A DNA stretch of 64,000 nucleotides from Alcaligenes faecalis (lineage in GTDB: Bacteria > Pseudomonadota > Gammaproteobacteria > Burkholderiales > Burkholderiaceae_B), in NCBI RefSeq assembly GCF_005311025.1, contig NZ_CP031747.1, positions 620,001 through 684,000 on the forward strand, written 5' to 3'. The notes below the pieces were generated by a model, which was not told where the DNA came from, ran no database searches, and worked only from the letters and a program-made list of their open reading frames with translations. Shown here piece by piece: positions 25,221 through 34,725 of the stretch; positions within the stretch are counted from its first letter, which is position 1; every line of letters begins with the position of its first letter. Made by a program: the position numbers and the translations under genes.

Positions 25221-26087
25221 GTGTCGATTAAGCAAGAACCTGTGCCAATGGAAACAGTGCTGCCATCATTTGGAGAATGGAAGCGTAACGGTGAGATCGT
25301 TAAGCCTCAGATCCTTGTGTTGGACATCAAAGATAAGGACGGCTTAACGGATGAAGCTTTAGGGTTTGTTCTTGTTGAACGCCACGAGTCCTATAAGCAC
25401 TATTCGGACGGCCCACTTGAGGCTGCTGGTATTTGTCTTTCATTTAAGCGTGTAGCAGGAAAATACACCTATGGAAGTCGTGGGCAGGGGTACTTCCTGG
25501 GCGGTTTCACACAGTCTATCAATACTGTTTCGCTTACATCATCAATTGCGTGGTCGGAGGGAGCGGTGTTTCTTGATTTGCCTGGGCTTGCGGGGCAGCG
25601 GATAGGCACATATCTGATGAATGAGATAGTTCAGTGGGCGCAGCAGTGGCCAGAGGCCACGGTCGCTAGTATTAGGTTGTATGCTGGCCAAGCACAGTCT
25701 GACAACAAGGAACGGCGTAATCGGTTCTATGAGCAATTTGGAATAGTCTTTGATTACGACGATGAACAACGCCGTTCAGGTCAGTCTCGCCCTATGCTGG
25801 TTAAGGACCTGAAAACGGTTGAGACATGGAAGAAAAATATTGTTGAACACAATATGCACGATTATTTGGGCTCGATCTTAGATTTAAATGAACGCATTTT
25901 ATCTGATCTGAATGTTCGTGATCGCGCATGCGCTAACCTCATTGCTGAGCGGAAACGGGCTGAAGCTCGACCCCTCCGCTGGGCATTGGGACAGTTGTAT
26001 TTCAGGCATTCAAAATCAGTCTTTGTTGGGCTTGTTCTGATAGTGATTATTGGTGCTAGTTGGGCCAAGGCAATATACGGCGGTTGA
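25221..26087 (+). CDS. GNAT-like protein with C-terminal membrane anchor
   Basis: 288 aa from GTG 25221, chosen because GGAGG lies 6-7 nt upstream; GTG 25200 gives 7 extra residues. The middle region shows an acetyl-CoA-binding-like stretch (LAGQRIGTYLMNEIVQWA, near 125-142) and an ERRNRFYEQFGI helix typical of GNAT folds. A coiled/basic region follows, then one hydrophobic segment at the C-terminus (VFVGLVLIVIIGAS). Membrane-bound GNAT-like proteins are uncommon. Substrate unknown. It is monocistronic, between the SNF2 terminator and the defence block. Confidence 0.6.
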   Translation: MSIKQEPVPMETVLPSFGEWKRNGEIVKPQILVLDIKDKDGLTDEALGFVLVERHESYKHYSDGPLEAAGICLSFKRVAGKYTYGSRGQGYFLGGFTQSINTVSLTSSIAWSEGAVFLDLPGLAGQRIGTYLMNEIVQWAQQWPEATVASIRLYAGQAQSDNKERRNRFYEQFGIVFDYDDEQRRSGQSRPMLVKDLKTVETWKKNIVEHNMHDYLGSILDLNERILSDLNVRDRACANLIAERKRAEARPLRWALGQLYFRHSKSVFVGLVLIVIIGASWAKAIYGG

Positions 26088-26465
26088 CTGGAGAGCTTTC
26101 CAACATTGCGGGCCCAGCCTAGGAACGTAGCCGATTCATGGGGTAATAAAGCCGATGGCATTCCGCTGGTACGGATACCCGCTTAATGTGTAGAAAACCT
26201 GACCTAAGTTGACGACACCTGTTAGATTTGATCTTGACCTGATATCGCAGTGGAAATGACCCTTTTCGGCCTGAAAAAACCTTTGTTGGCTGCGCAGCCA
26301 CGGCATTTGAGAGGGGGGCTAATTCGCAAGCGGTCGTTTGAACGATGAGAGCCTGAGTTAGGTGATGAGATGCTGATACCGCACGCCTGCTTAGGGTTTC
26401 TATCGAGTGATAGTTGCGATACAAGGGTGTTCAGATAAAATCCCCCACATAATGATGCTTGGCAT
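26088..26465. other. Intergenic region between ICE backbone and second defence block
   Basis: About 380 bp. Open frames here on the minus strand do not resemble protein. The 3' end holds GATGC/GCATC stem sequence leading into the Shine-Dalgarno hairpin at 26466. This is a likely cargo insertion boundary. Confidence 0.35.
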
Positions 26466-26489
26466 CTCGTCTCCACTAGGGGAGGCGAG
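26466..26489 (+). promoter_or_regulatory. Shine-Dalgarno-sequestering hairpin
   Basis: CTCGTCTCC (26466-26474) pairs with GGAGGCGAG (26481-26489), nine pairs with one G-U. The 3' arm contains the only strong Shine-Dalgarno (GGGGAGG) before the defence operon. Confidence 0.65.
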
Positions 26490-26492
26490 CCT

Positions 26493-26510
26493 ATGGATAT
26501 AGTAAAGTGA
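26493..26510 (+). CDS. Five-codon leader ORF overlapping the DUF262 start
   Basis: ATG GAT ATA GTA AAG TGA encodes MDIVK. It starts 3 nt after the GGAGG hairpin, where the Shine-Dalgarno would direct ribosomes. Its TGA overlaps the GTG start of the DUF262 gene (GTGA), so the large gene would be reached by reinitiation. Confidence 0.45.
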   Translation: MDIVK

Positions 26511-27700
26511 CGACTCAAACATACGCTGCTTCAGAAGAACTTGCTGACGAAGGGGTAAATGCCGGTGTCGAGAGGGACGAGGCGGAACATTTATCAACGC
26601 ACGAGCCTTTCGACCCAGCATCCATATCCATTTCGTCTAAGATCGTTGCATTGGATACCGTGCTGCGTCGTATCAGGAACTCGACTATCAAGCTCGCACC
26701 GAACTTTCAGCGTAATTATGTCTGGGACGATCAGCGGAAGAGTTTGTTGATTGAGTCTATGATGCTGCGAATTCCGTTGCCAATGTTCTATGTTTCGGAG
26801 GGCAAGGACGGCGTCTGGGAGGTCGTGGATGGTCTGCAGCGGCTAACTACGATTCGCGATTTTATTCTTGGGCAGGATGCCGACGGAAAAGGCTTTGCGT
26901 TGAAGGGGCTCGAGTTTTGGGGGGAGCTTTTCGATGGCAAAAAATTTTTTGATATTGAAAAAAAAATGAACGTACCAAGAATTATTAATAATATTATGGA
27001 GTCCGAATTGTCGTTCACCATAATAAATCCTGGGACGCCCGAGAAGGTCAAAAGGAATATTTTCAAAAGAATTAACACGGGCGGAATGCGCCTATCTGCT
27101 CAGGAAATCCGTCACGCGCTTTATCAAGGTGAGGCAACTGATTTGCTTAAATATCTCGTTAATTCAAATGGATATAAATCAGTTATAGGTGAGACGGTGA
27201 AGGATAATCGAATGGCTGGGCGCGAGTTAATTATACGTTATTTGTCTTTTAATTTAAGGGGCTGGCGGTCTTTTAAAGGCGATATGGATTCATTTATCTC
27301 GGATACTATGCGTTTTATAAACGGAGATATTAAAATTGACCAAGCAAAGTCATATGATCGGGCGCTAGTTGATTCTAAGTTTCAGTTGGCATTGTCGCGA
27401 AATAAAAAGCTATTCGGTGATCATGCTTTTCGACGATCGCGAGGTGATCAGCGTCGTACACCTGTGAATAAATCTCTTTTTGAAATTTGGATGTATTGCT
27501 TCTCAAGGATATCCGATGAGTTTTTTGAAAATATTATTTTTCGAAAAAAAGAATTCCAGGTTAAATATCATGATTTACTTGATTATGATGACGATTTTAT
27601 CGATTCAATTGGAAGGCATGGTGGGAACCTTGTCGGTGTGAAAAATAGATATACCAAAGTTATTGAATTGTTGAACGAGTTTAGGCCGAGTAATGATTGA
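26507..27700 (+). CDS. DUF262-family (GmrSD/ParB-like) protein
   Basis: 397 aa from GTG 26507, the only in-frame start before the conserved domain. An acidic 35-residue N-terminus precedes the DUF262 core: IKLAPNFQRNYVWDDQRK, SLLIESMMLRIPLPMFYV, the signature VDGLQRLTTI (DGQQR in most members) near 107-116, and FKRINTGGMRLSAQEIRHAL. DUF262 proteins share the ParB/GmrS fold and are often NTP-dependent nuclease parts of defence systems. No GmrD-type HNH domain is attached. It overlaps the ATPase gene by 8 bp. AT-rich in its second half, suggesting transfer. Confidence 0.8.
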   Translation: MTTQTYAASEELADEGVNAGVERDEAEHLSTHEPFDPASISISSKIVALDTVLRRIRNSTIKLAPNFQRNYVWDDQRKSLLIESMMLRIPLPMFYVSEGKDGVWEVVDGLQRLTTIRDFILGQDADGKGFALKGLEFWGELFDGKKFFDIEKKMNVPRIINNIMESELSFTIINPGTPEKVKRNIFKRINTGGMRLSAQEIRHALYQGEATDLLKYLVNSNGYKSVIGETVKDNRMAGRELIIRYLSFNLRGWRSFKGDMDSFISDTMRFINGDIKIDQAKSYDRALVDSKFQLALSRNKKLFGDHAFRRSRGDQRRTPVNKSLFEIWMYCFSRISDEFFENIIFRKKEFQVKYHDLLDYDDDFIDSIGRHGGNLVGVKNRYTKVIELLNEFRPSND

Positions 27701-28772
27701 TTCCATTCAAATAAACGCGTTTAAATCCTTTAGATCGTGTAAGGTCAATCTTGGTCGATTAACTGTTCTAGCAGGATTGAATAATTCTGGGAAAAGTAGT
27801 CTGATACAGGCGATTCGAATGTGTTTAGCCGCTCGGGATGTTAGTAATCCGTATATTGATGGGTATGGAGGCTATAGTGAATTGAAATCCCGATCGTCTG
27901 CAATTGATGAGGTAATGTCAATCTCGCTTGAGATTAAAGGAAATAAAACTGTTCTAAATTTATTTGAATCGAAGCATGAGATTGTTCATTCTGAGATGCT
28001 ACCTCTCGCACAGTTTGTTTGCGCGGATCGTTACGGGCCACGCGTCCAATTGCCAGCAATGAGGGAGGATATTGCCGCGATGAGCGTGGGCGTTCACGGC
28101 GAATACACGGCCCATTACGCGTCAATCCTTGAACGAATGATCGTAGCCGAGCCTTTGCGCTATACCGACGTCGTAGCCAACACCCTCAAGCATCAGCTAA
28201 CGAGGTGGATGAGTGAAATTTCTCCTGGCATCAAGCTCGATTTTGATGTTTTAAAAAAGTATGACGCGTCTCAGTTGCAAGTGGACGACGCTAGACCGAC
28301 AAATTCCGGATTCGGCATTAGCTACGTCATGCCAATAGTACTCTGTCTTCTGACAATGTCAGGGACGATGGGAGAAGACGACTCTGACTGGCGCGTTAGA
28401 TCTTGGTTCACCTCTTTGCAACAGCAAGGTGGTTTACTTTTAATCGAGAACCCCGAGGCCCATCTGCATCCGCGCGGCCAAACTTGTCTCGGTCAGTTGG
28501 CAGCCCTTGCATCTGCTTGCGGCCTTCAAGTAATTGTTGAGACACATAGCGATCATTTCATAGATGGTATTCGTATCGCAGTGAAACACACTGACTTCGT
28601 TGAGCATAGCGATATAGCAATAAAATATTTTGCAAAAAACGTTGATGAGGTCACGGAAATAGAAGAAATAGAGGTGCTGCCAGATGGGAAACTGTCGAAA
28701 TGGCCGAACGGCTTTTTTGACCAAATGTCCATCAATCTTCGTAAGCTGGCCCAAAAAAATGAAAAAGGCTAA
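27693..28772 (+). CDS. DUF3696-type AAA ATPase
   Basis: 359 aa. ABC/SMC-like ATPase: Walker A GLNNSGKSS (about 29-37), a long middle insertion, NSGFGISYVMPIVLCLL as signature region, Walker B with LLLIENPEAHLHPRGQ near 249-264 and a switch motif VETHSDHFIDGIR. This is the AAA_21/DUF3696 arrangement, related to ATPases of OLD and PARIS-like systems. No TOPRIM or nuclease domain is fused. Overlaps both neighbours (8 and 14 bp), so all three genes are translated together. Likely the sensor or motor of the system. Confidence 0.82.
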   Translation: MIDSIQINAFKSFRSCKVNLGRLTVLAGLNNSGKSSLIQAIRMCLAARDVSNPYIDGYGGYSELKSRSSAIDEVMSISLEIKGNKTVLNLFESKHEIVHSEMLPLAQFVCADRYGPRVQLPAMREDIAAMSVGVHGEYTAHYASILERMIVAEPLRYTDVVANTLKHQLTRWMSEISPGIKLDFDVLKKYDASQLQVDDARPTNSGFGISYVMPIVLCLLTMSGTMGEDDSDWRVRSWFTSLQQQGGLLLIENPEAHLHPRGQTCLGQLAALASACGLQVIVETHSDHFIDGIRIAVKHTDFVEHSDIAIKYFAKNVDEVTEIEEIEVLPDGKLSKWPNGFFDQMSINLRKLAQKNEKG

Positions 28773-29661
28773 GCTAATTCTCGATGAGCTTGCGTTTTCC
28801 AGATTGATTTTTAATATACGTCAGAACGTAAGCGAACTAGAGTGCATAATTTCCGCAGCAGAATCGGCTAATCTTGAAATAACCGAAATATTTGGAATCA
28901 AAGATGAGGAATTCTACTCTCTTGAATCTGATGGAAAAAATGTAAATGAAGAATTGTTCTCTGAGGAAAACACAGAGTTCCGCGATTTGGTTGTTCGTTT
29001 ACAAATTCTTGTATCGAAATGGAGTTCGCTGCCGGAGAGGGGCGTTGGGGATAAAGATAAAGGTATCGGGGTTTCTATTTTAAAAGCCGACGGTTACGGG
29101 GCGCTACTCGCGAGCACACGACCTGATCCGTCGTGCTGGTGGGACGACGTCAAAATGCATCTGGTTTCGGTACCCGAAGACTTACCCCTAGCGTTACGCA
29201 AGCATTTTATTGAATCAAGAATTGAGCAAAAGTATTTTCCCTTTTTCTGCCAGGGAATGTTCCCAAACCTTTATTTTCACGTTTCATCTAATAATTTAAA
29301 AAATCTTGGTGTTTCCTACACGGAACATGCACGATTGATAATTGACCATTTTTCATATCTCAATGATTTTGCGTCGGACCATTTTGACTCGGACGAGGAT
29401 CATATTATTATCGCAAATGCAAGTTCAATGGGAGTGACGATCTCGCCGGAGAGCCCGAAGACTAGAAGAAATTCTGATGCCATGGCAGAGCGTGACATAG
29501 AAATCAATGGTGGAAAATTACGATGTGAATGGCATGCAAAAATAACTGCTACTTGTGGCAGGATTCACTTTTATGCGCGAAAAGGAAGGCCTGAAAAGGT
29601 AAAGGAAAAAACTGGTGCAAGGGTTGTTATTGGGGTTTTGGCGGCCCATCTAAATATTTGA
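28759..29661 (+). CDS. Unknown third component of the DUF262/ATPase operon
   Basis: 300 aa from ATG 28759, inside the end of the ATPase gene. The N-terminal 200 residues are mixed, with aromatic WWDDVK and HFIESRIEQKYFPFFCQG. The C-terminus carries KLRCEWHAKI, CGRIHFYARKG and ARVVIGVLAAHLNI, a His-Lys, Arg-Ile-His-Phe and Gly-x-x-x-x-His-Leu arrangement. I have the impression of similar endings in uncharacterised proteins beside AAA ATPases, and it could be a compact RNase- or RelE-like fold, but this is inference. Most likely the effector of the operon. AT-rich. Confidence 0.6.
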   Translation: MKKAKLILDELAFSRLIFNIRQNVSELECIISAAESANLEITEIFGIKDEEFYSLESDGKNVNEELFSEENTEFRDLVVRLQILVSKWSSLPERGVGDKDKGIGVSILKADGYGALLASTRPDPSCWWDDVKMHLVSVPEDLPLALRKHFIESRIEQKYFPFFCQGMFPNLYFHVSSNNLKNLGVSYTEHARLIIDHFSYLNDFASDHFDSDEDHIIIANASSMGVTISPESPKTRRNSDAMAERDIEINGGKLRCEWHAKITATCGRIHFYARKGRPEKVKEKTGARVVIGVLAAHLNI

Positions 29662-30277
29662 CAGATCCGATATGCACTCGGCTTGTAAATATTATTTTCA
29701 GAGCAGCCTCGTTGAGAGACATAGCCTCTCTCTGAGAGCTGTGCTCGATACAAACCAAACCGGATTGATTTCCCCTGTCTACCACAGGGCTAGAAGATAA
29801 GTCAGCTGCACTTTTAAACTTGTGAGTTAGCGGATGTCGGAACCAGTCATCCAGTTGCACAGTTTTGCCATCGTTCACAGCCTGTGTACTGCTGACGTGG
29901 GGAGCGACCTTGTCGAACGCCAGTAAAGCCGATCTACTGCACCCCTAGGCTGAGTCAGGTGATTGCATTGTCCTGTTACCTGGCTTTTCACTACAGACAA
30001 TGTGAACGTCGCCAACGGGTCGATAGCTGCTATTCATCACCATTAGCTATCAACCTCAAACAAGCCTCTACTTTTATTTCAATCGATCTGAGACTAGAAC
30101 TAGGATCCCAGCAGTTGAATTTAGGAGGTTGTTTGCAAGCAGCGAATTGACAGGTTTTAGGCAATATCTTGTACAAACCCTAGAATTTTCTCATAGCGAA
30201 GAATATCCTTAGGCACCGTGAAATTTTTTAGTTTTTGCAGCGGTGGAAGCTGGCTGATTCGACCGAAAACAAGATGT
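29662..30277. other. Intergenic region between two convergent defence operons
   Basis: About 615 bp. Short frames on both strands were judged non-coding. No clear terminator, tRNA or repeat was found. The two operons converge here, so a junction between separately acquired modules is likely. Confidence 0.4.
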
Positions 30278-31489
30278 TCAGCGGGGCGTGTAGTAGATGG
30301 CGTCCAGTAGCGCTGCGCGCCCCAGCCAGATTTCGGCGTCAGCCGCATTGCGTGGTTGTGGATGCCGCCACCACGCATCTCCATGCATAGGCTCGATGAT
30401 ACGCTGCCAGTAGTTCTCCATTGTCGTTGTGCTTGGGCTGACACCGAAGTTCTCGCATAGGTCCTTTTTATTGGCGGAATCGATGCACACGAATGAATCA
30501 GGTCTCTTCATCGCTAAGAGCCTAGTCGCGCTCGGTAGGCCGCCGATTCTCCCCTCCTGATCGAAGGCTGCTATGAACGCTTCGCAGTAGCGGTCGTAGT
30601 CGTCCTGTGTGACGGCGCCTATCAAAGGGATGAAATCGAGGGCGTCGGAGAGACCTGTTGGTGCTTCGATGACTCGATTTGCGAACGTTCCACTTGCCCC
30701 CATTCTCCCGAAAAGCCCGTAGTTCACGCCTGGCTGCTTGGACTTCTTGGGCCCGAGAGTTCCGGCGACCAGTTTGCGGTCATCCTCGCTCCACTCTGCG
30801 TAAGGTATGCCGGTTGCGAAAAGGGTGCGTGCTTTTGTTAATACTCTAAAACGTTCCTCGAGCAAGTGCGCAGATGGGTGTGATGAGTTTCGGACCTGCA
30901 CGAGGTAATCTGCCCAGCTCATGTCATGTGGCGCTCGCTTAGTATCTGGCTTAGTCGGTGGCTTAACAGCAGCGAACTTGGTGAGCTCTTCTCGTGCTGC
31001 CGCTTTGGCTGCGTACTGGTGGCGGTATTGATAGAGAAATTCGTGTGAGATAGCTTGCGCTCCCCTCCAAGCCTCTGCGATGAAGTGACTGAGTTCTGCC
31101 AGCGCCTCCTCGTCTGAAGAGCCATCCAGCAGGACACTTGCTTCTATGTTGTGGCTCATCGCGGCGTTCGTAAGATTTGGACTACCGACTACGCAGCGGA
31201 TGCGTCGGCCGTTGCGAAAGAGGTAGACCTTTGGATGGAACAGATCGCCAGTGGGTGGAACAAAGGCCGCGGCCCTTAGCGTTGCGGCTCGATCAAGAAC
31301 TTCGGGCTGTGTCTGGAACATGTGAGTACCGATGACGAGGTGCTCAAACTTCGAGCCGTTTGTCATTGCTGCGTCGAAGACTGCGTTCTCGGTGCCCCAG
31401 GCTACTGCCCATTGCATCGCTTCGCAACTCTCGACCAGTGCTATGAGAGTTGCCTGTGTCTGCGAGGCGGATAGGAATTTCACATTCAT
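30278..31489 (-). CDS. Phospholipase D-like nuclease domain protein
   Basis: 403 aa from the ATG at 31489, two bases after the stop of the helicase gene, preceded by AGGA sequences. One PLDc_2-type active-site set is visible near 84-120: FHPKVYLFRNG and VVGSPNLTNAAM with a following Asn-x-Glu (HNIEASVLL). The single motif implies a dimer, as in NucT-like nucleases. The C-terminal 200 residues (RFRVLTKARTLFATG, FVCIDSANKKDLCENFG, LLDAIYYTP) are not recognised. Third gene of the AddB-like/AddA-like operon, so probably its extra nuclease. PLD nucleases also occur in DISARM (DrmC) and other defence operons. Confidence 0.78.
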   Translation of the reverse strand: MNVKFLSASQTQATLIALVESCEAMQWAVAWGTENAVFDAAMTNGSKFEHLVIGTHMFQTQPEVLDRAATLRAAAFVPPTGDLFHPKVYLFRNGRRIRCVVGSPNLTNAAMSHNIEASVLLDGSSDEEALAELSHFIAEAWRGAQAISHEFLYQYRHQYAAKAAAREELTKFAAVKPPTKPDTKRAPHDMSWADYLVQVRNSSHPSAHLLEERFRVLTKARTLFATGIPYAEWSEDDRKLVAGTLGPKKSKQPGVNYGLFGRMGASGTFANRVIEAPTGLSDALDFIPLIGAVTQDDYDRYCEAFIAAFDQEGRIGGLPSATRLLAMKRPDSFVCIDSANKKDLCENFGVSPSTTTMENYWQRIIEPMHGDAWWRHPQPRNAADAEIWLGRAALLDAIYYTPR

Positions 31490-31491
31490 TC

Positions 31492-34400
31492 CTACTTTTC
31501 CTCGTGTTTCTGTTGAGGTGAGCGTGGCGCACTGTTTGGAGAACAGGATAGACGAACTGCTCGTGCAGCGACCGGTAGGTATAGCCATCGCTGTTTCACG
31601 GGTTTCCCGGTCGCATTGAGAAGAGCGTAAGCATAGGACTCGATTTGTGGGCCATGCTCGGCTACTAAATCTTCGTCTCTGTCGGCACCGCCGGGGTTCG
31701 ACTTGTGGTCCAGTAGAATCCAGCCGTTTGATTCTTCTATCAGCAGATCGATGCGGCCGCGGATGCGAGTGCCGTTTGGACCATCTGCTTCTATGGGCAC
31801 CTCGACATAAACGGGACAGTTTGGCCAGCGCTGGGCTATCCAAGCCAGGAACGCTTCGACCTGGGCGCAAACGGCATTCTTGTCCACAGAGTCAGCTACC
31901 GCCCATGCCCTCAGAATGCGCTCTATGTCTGGGCTTGGAACGTCACCAAGGACTGCGGCGCGTGCAATGCATAGATGAAGTGCCGTGCCCAACGATGCCA
32001 TATCGGGCTTGCCAGCTAAGCTCAGTCTGACGCCTATGGTGTCGGTTTCGGTGGCCTTGAACAGACCGCCTGAGGAAGAGCTCGGTTGATGCCACAACGG
32101 CTCAGCCTGCACGCGTGGTTTAGGTCTGAACCAGTAGCAATCCGAAGATATCTTGGCAGGCGGCTCCACTGTACAGTCATTCTTGTTCCAAGACTGTGAC
32201 TGTCTGGAGATTTGTTGTCCATCTGGCAGCGCCAAGATTTCTGAGTCGCCGAATAATAGTGCGCCTGCGTCTTGAATCTCGTTAACCCAAGCTCGCCCCG
32301 GTCCGCGAGGACGAATGAACGAGACCGCGACATTTATATCGCGAGCGCGGGTCAGGCCGACATACAACAGGCGTTTGTTCTCCGCTAGAGCTTCAGCTTG
32401 CATGGCTTGACCAGTGACACTAGCCTCGGCGTTGAGGGCAGCCTGGGGCTGGGACCGTTTACCCCAAGTTTTCAGCCAGCAGTGGACGAAGCGGTTGGCA
32501 AGTGGCTGCTGAGGATCAAAGTCACCAACAGTCCTAGCACGGACGCCCCAAAGTGAACTGCGTGCCGTCGCATCAAGGCTTGTCAGTATGGCGACCGGCC
32601 ATTCCAGGCCCTTGGCTCCGTGATAAGTGAGGATCGAGACGGAGTTGTCTGACGACGTAGCACGATTGTCGTCCTCCTCACTAGAGAGTTCGTCCAGCCA
32701 ACGCAGCATACTGCTGACGGTAGCTGGACGCTTTGCGGCAACAGACTCGTCTTCGAATGTTTTGCCGAGCTCTACTAGTGCTTCAACATTGGCCAGTCGA
32801 TTGCGGGCTTCGTGGGGGGAGGAAGACCATTGGCCGACCAGACGGGCGACTTGGGACTCCGCAGCGGCAAGCCGCAGTGCCTCCTGTGGTGTCAATGAAT
32901 TGAGCGTTGGGCGCAGTTCTTCCAATCGGGCTAAAAGTGGATTAGCACTGTCGCCTTTTATCCTCCATTCGTGGGACCTTGCTCCATTCGTGGTGAGGTA
33001 CTGCAATCGGTCTTGGAGCCATGTCTCGACCGGAGTGCCCTCGGAGAGGGTGAGAATCAGTGCTGTCGCGATTGTGTCGGTCGGGTCGTTCATGCGCCTG
33101 AGGCAAGCCAGTACGTAAATGGCTTCTGCGGTCTCCAGCAGGCCAGAACGCGGGCTGGCGGATGGAATCCCCCATTGCGTGAGCGACGTGACGGCAGACT
33201 CGACTTGCTCGTTGTAGCGACACAGCACTCCAATATCGCCGGGCTGGATCGGACGGAGCTTCTTGGTTTCTTTATCTTCTACCTTGATTCCGGATTCCAG
33301 TAATTCACGAATGGCCTGTCCAAGGCCCAGATAGTCGGTGTCGTTCCGGCTACTCTCAAAGTTCCAGTTGATCAGCGCTGCCTGGTTTGGGATGTCCTTT
33401 CGGAACGGCTGCAAATGAACCTGTGCAGGGGTTAGATCAGGTTCGAATGCCGACTGAAATACGCTGTTAGTTAGCGAGACGAGGCTCTCGATGGAGCGCC
33501 TAGACGTGTCTAAGGCCTTTCCTACGGCCCCGCCCCAGTCCTTGATTGCACCGAGGACACCTGTGATCAGGCTTGCGTCCGTTCCGCGGAATCCGTAGAT
33601 TGCCTGTTTGGGGTCACCGACCCAGACCGACCGCTTGGCGAGTTTAGCCAACTCTACGAAGAGCGCCAGTTGAAGGGGGCTTGTGTCCTGGAACTCATCG
33701 ACCATGATGAGGTCCAACTCTGCTGCCAAGACTTCGCGGACGGTAGCGTTTGCTCTTAGTGCACGCAGCAGCAGGATCTCCTGGTCGCTAAAGTCAACGG
33801 CACCCAGGGCCTTTTTGGACTGCTCATAAGCATCTAGAACGTCGGCTGCGAGTTTAAACAACAGGTCTAGATAACGACGGACCTCGGTATGAAAGGTCGG
33901 GTGAGTTTCGTGGGCCTGGGCAGCAGCTTTTACAGGTTCCAGTATGTCTCTGACCTTGGCGCCAGCGTCAATCCCAGCCGCGCCAATCCAGTCAGGCCAA
34001 TTCCAACGGTCCTCACGGAAAACGCGGTTTAGCTTCTGCAGCCCTTCGAGTCCTTTACGAAGGTTGTCTGCAACCTTAGTACCGGCAGCCTGTTGCTCTT
34101 CGACATAAGTTACCACCTTCTGGTGCGCTTCATTCAGCGCGGCTGTCAATGCCTCAGTTAGACCTAGATCTGTACTTGGAACTGGCCAGTTTGCGAGCAT
34201 AGAGTCTGCATTCTGAGCACCCATTGTGCTAAGTGCCTCTGGCGCTATATCGTTGTCAAGTGCGGCCTTGACGATACCCTCTAAAGTTTTCGACCAGTCT
34301 GCTTGCTCGATGCCAAATCGCTCGGTGAGACGAACCAACTCTGCTTGCTCGGCTGTGTCCATTGACTCTGCCAGGGTGGCTTTGAGCAGCCGCTTGGATT

Positions 34401-34725
34401 GGCCTTGGTTCAGGACAGTCTGATCGGGGGACAGACCCAGCTCGAAGCAAAAGCGTTTGAGCATCTGGCCACAGACGCTGTTGACGGTACCTAAACGGGC
34501 CTGACCAATGGCTGTGGCTAGGTCAATTTGCCCTTTCTCGAGAAGCCAGGAGCGGGCTCGTTCGCGAAGCTCTGTAGCGGCCTTCACTGTGAAGGTTGTG
34601 GCTAGGATGGCATGGGGTCGAGCCGTGCCGGACTCGAGGGCTTGGGCGAGCGTTTCAGTCAGCTTGTAAGTCTTGCCGCTACCAGCGCCTGCACTGATGA
34701 ACTCGATGTTACGTATCATTCCCAA
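31492..34725 (-). CDS. UvrD/AddA-like helicase-nuclease
   Basis: 1077 aa. Superfamily 1A helicase: Walker A SAGAGSGKTYKL (11-22), motif II DLIMVDEFQDTS near 340, motif III VWVGDPKQAIYGFRG, and motifs V/VI SILTYHGAKGLEWPVAIL and KRLLYVGLTRARDINVAV. The C-terminal 150 residues form a RecB-type nuclease: TALHLCIARA, GRIDLLIEE and WILLDHKSN, with DHK where AddA has DYK. Shorter than B. subtilis AddA (about 1230 aa). It overlaps the AddB-like gene by 10 bp. In the family it unwinds and degrades linear DNA from double-strand ends. Its mobile location suggests a defence role instead of host repair. Confidence 0.85.
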   Translation of the reverse strand: MGMIRNIEFISAGAGSGKTYKLTETLAQALESGTARPHAILATTFTVKAATELRERARSWLLEKGQIDLATAIGQARLGTVNSVCGQMLKRFCFELGLSPDQTVLNQGQSKRLLKATLAESMDTAEQAELVRLTERFGIEQADWSKTLEGIVKAALDNDIAPEALSTMGAQNADSMLANWPVPSTDLGLTEALTAALNEAHQKVVTYVEEQQAAGTKVADNLRKGLEGLQKLNRVFREDRWNWPDWIGAAGIDAGAKVRDILEPVKAAAQAHETHPTFHTEVRRYLDLLFKLAADVLDAYEQSKKALGAVDFSDQEILLLRALRANATVREVLAAELDLIMVDEFQDTSPLQLALFVELAKLAKRSVWVGDPKQAIYGFRGTDASLITGVLGAIKDWGGAVGKALDTSRRSIESLVSLTNSVFQSAFEPDLTPAQVHLQPFRKDIPNQAALINWNFESSRNDTDYLGLGQAIRELLESGIKVEDKETKKLRPIQPGDIGVLCRYNEQVESAVTSLTQWGIPSASPRSGLLETAEAIYVLACLRRMNDPTDTIATALILTLSEGTPVETWLQDRLQYLTTNGARSHEWRIKGDSANPLLARLEELRPTLNSLTPQEALRLAAAESQVARLVGQWSSSPHEARNRLANVEALVELGKTFEDESVAAKRPATVSSMLRWLDELSSEEDDNRATSSDNSVSILTYHGAKGLEWPVAILTSLDATARSSLWGVRARTVGDFDPQQPLANRFVHCWLKTWGKRSQPQAALNAEASVTGQAMQAEALAENKRLLYVGLTRARDINVAVSFIRPRGPGRAWVNEIQDAGALLFGDSEILALPDGQQISRQSQSWNKNDCTVEPPAKISSDCYWFRPKPRVQAEPLWHQPSSSSGGLFKATETDTIGVRLSLAGKPDMASLGTALHLCIARAAVLGDVPSPDIERILRAWAVADSVDKNAVCAQVEAFLAWIAQRWPNCPVYVEVPIEADGPNGTRIRGRIDLLIEESNGWILLDHKSNPGGADRDEDLVAEHGPQIESYAYALLNATGKPVKQRWLYLPVAARAVRLSCSPNSAPRSPQQKHEEK

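Noticed and set aside
29959-30150. Short plus-strand frame in the gap between defence operons
   Set aside because: No Shine-Dalgarno, no recognisable sequence and chance length.
30157-30444. Minus-strand frame past the end of the PLD gene
   Set aside because: It could suggest a frameshifted PLD tail, but the PLD protein ends naturally and the extension has no recognisable sequence.
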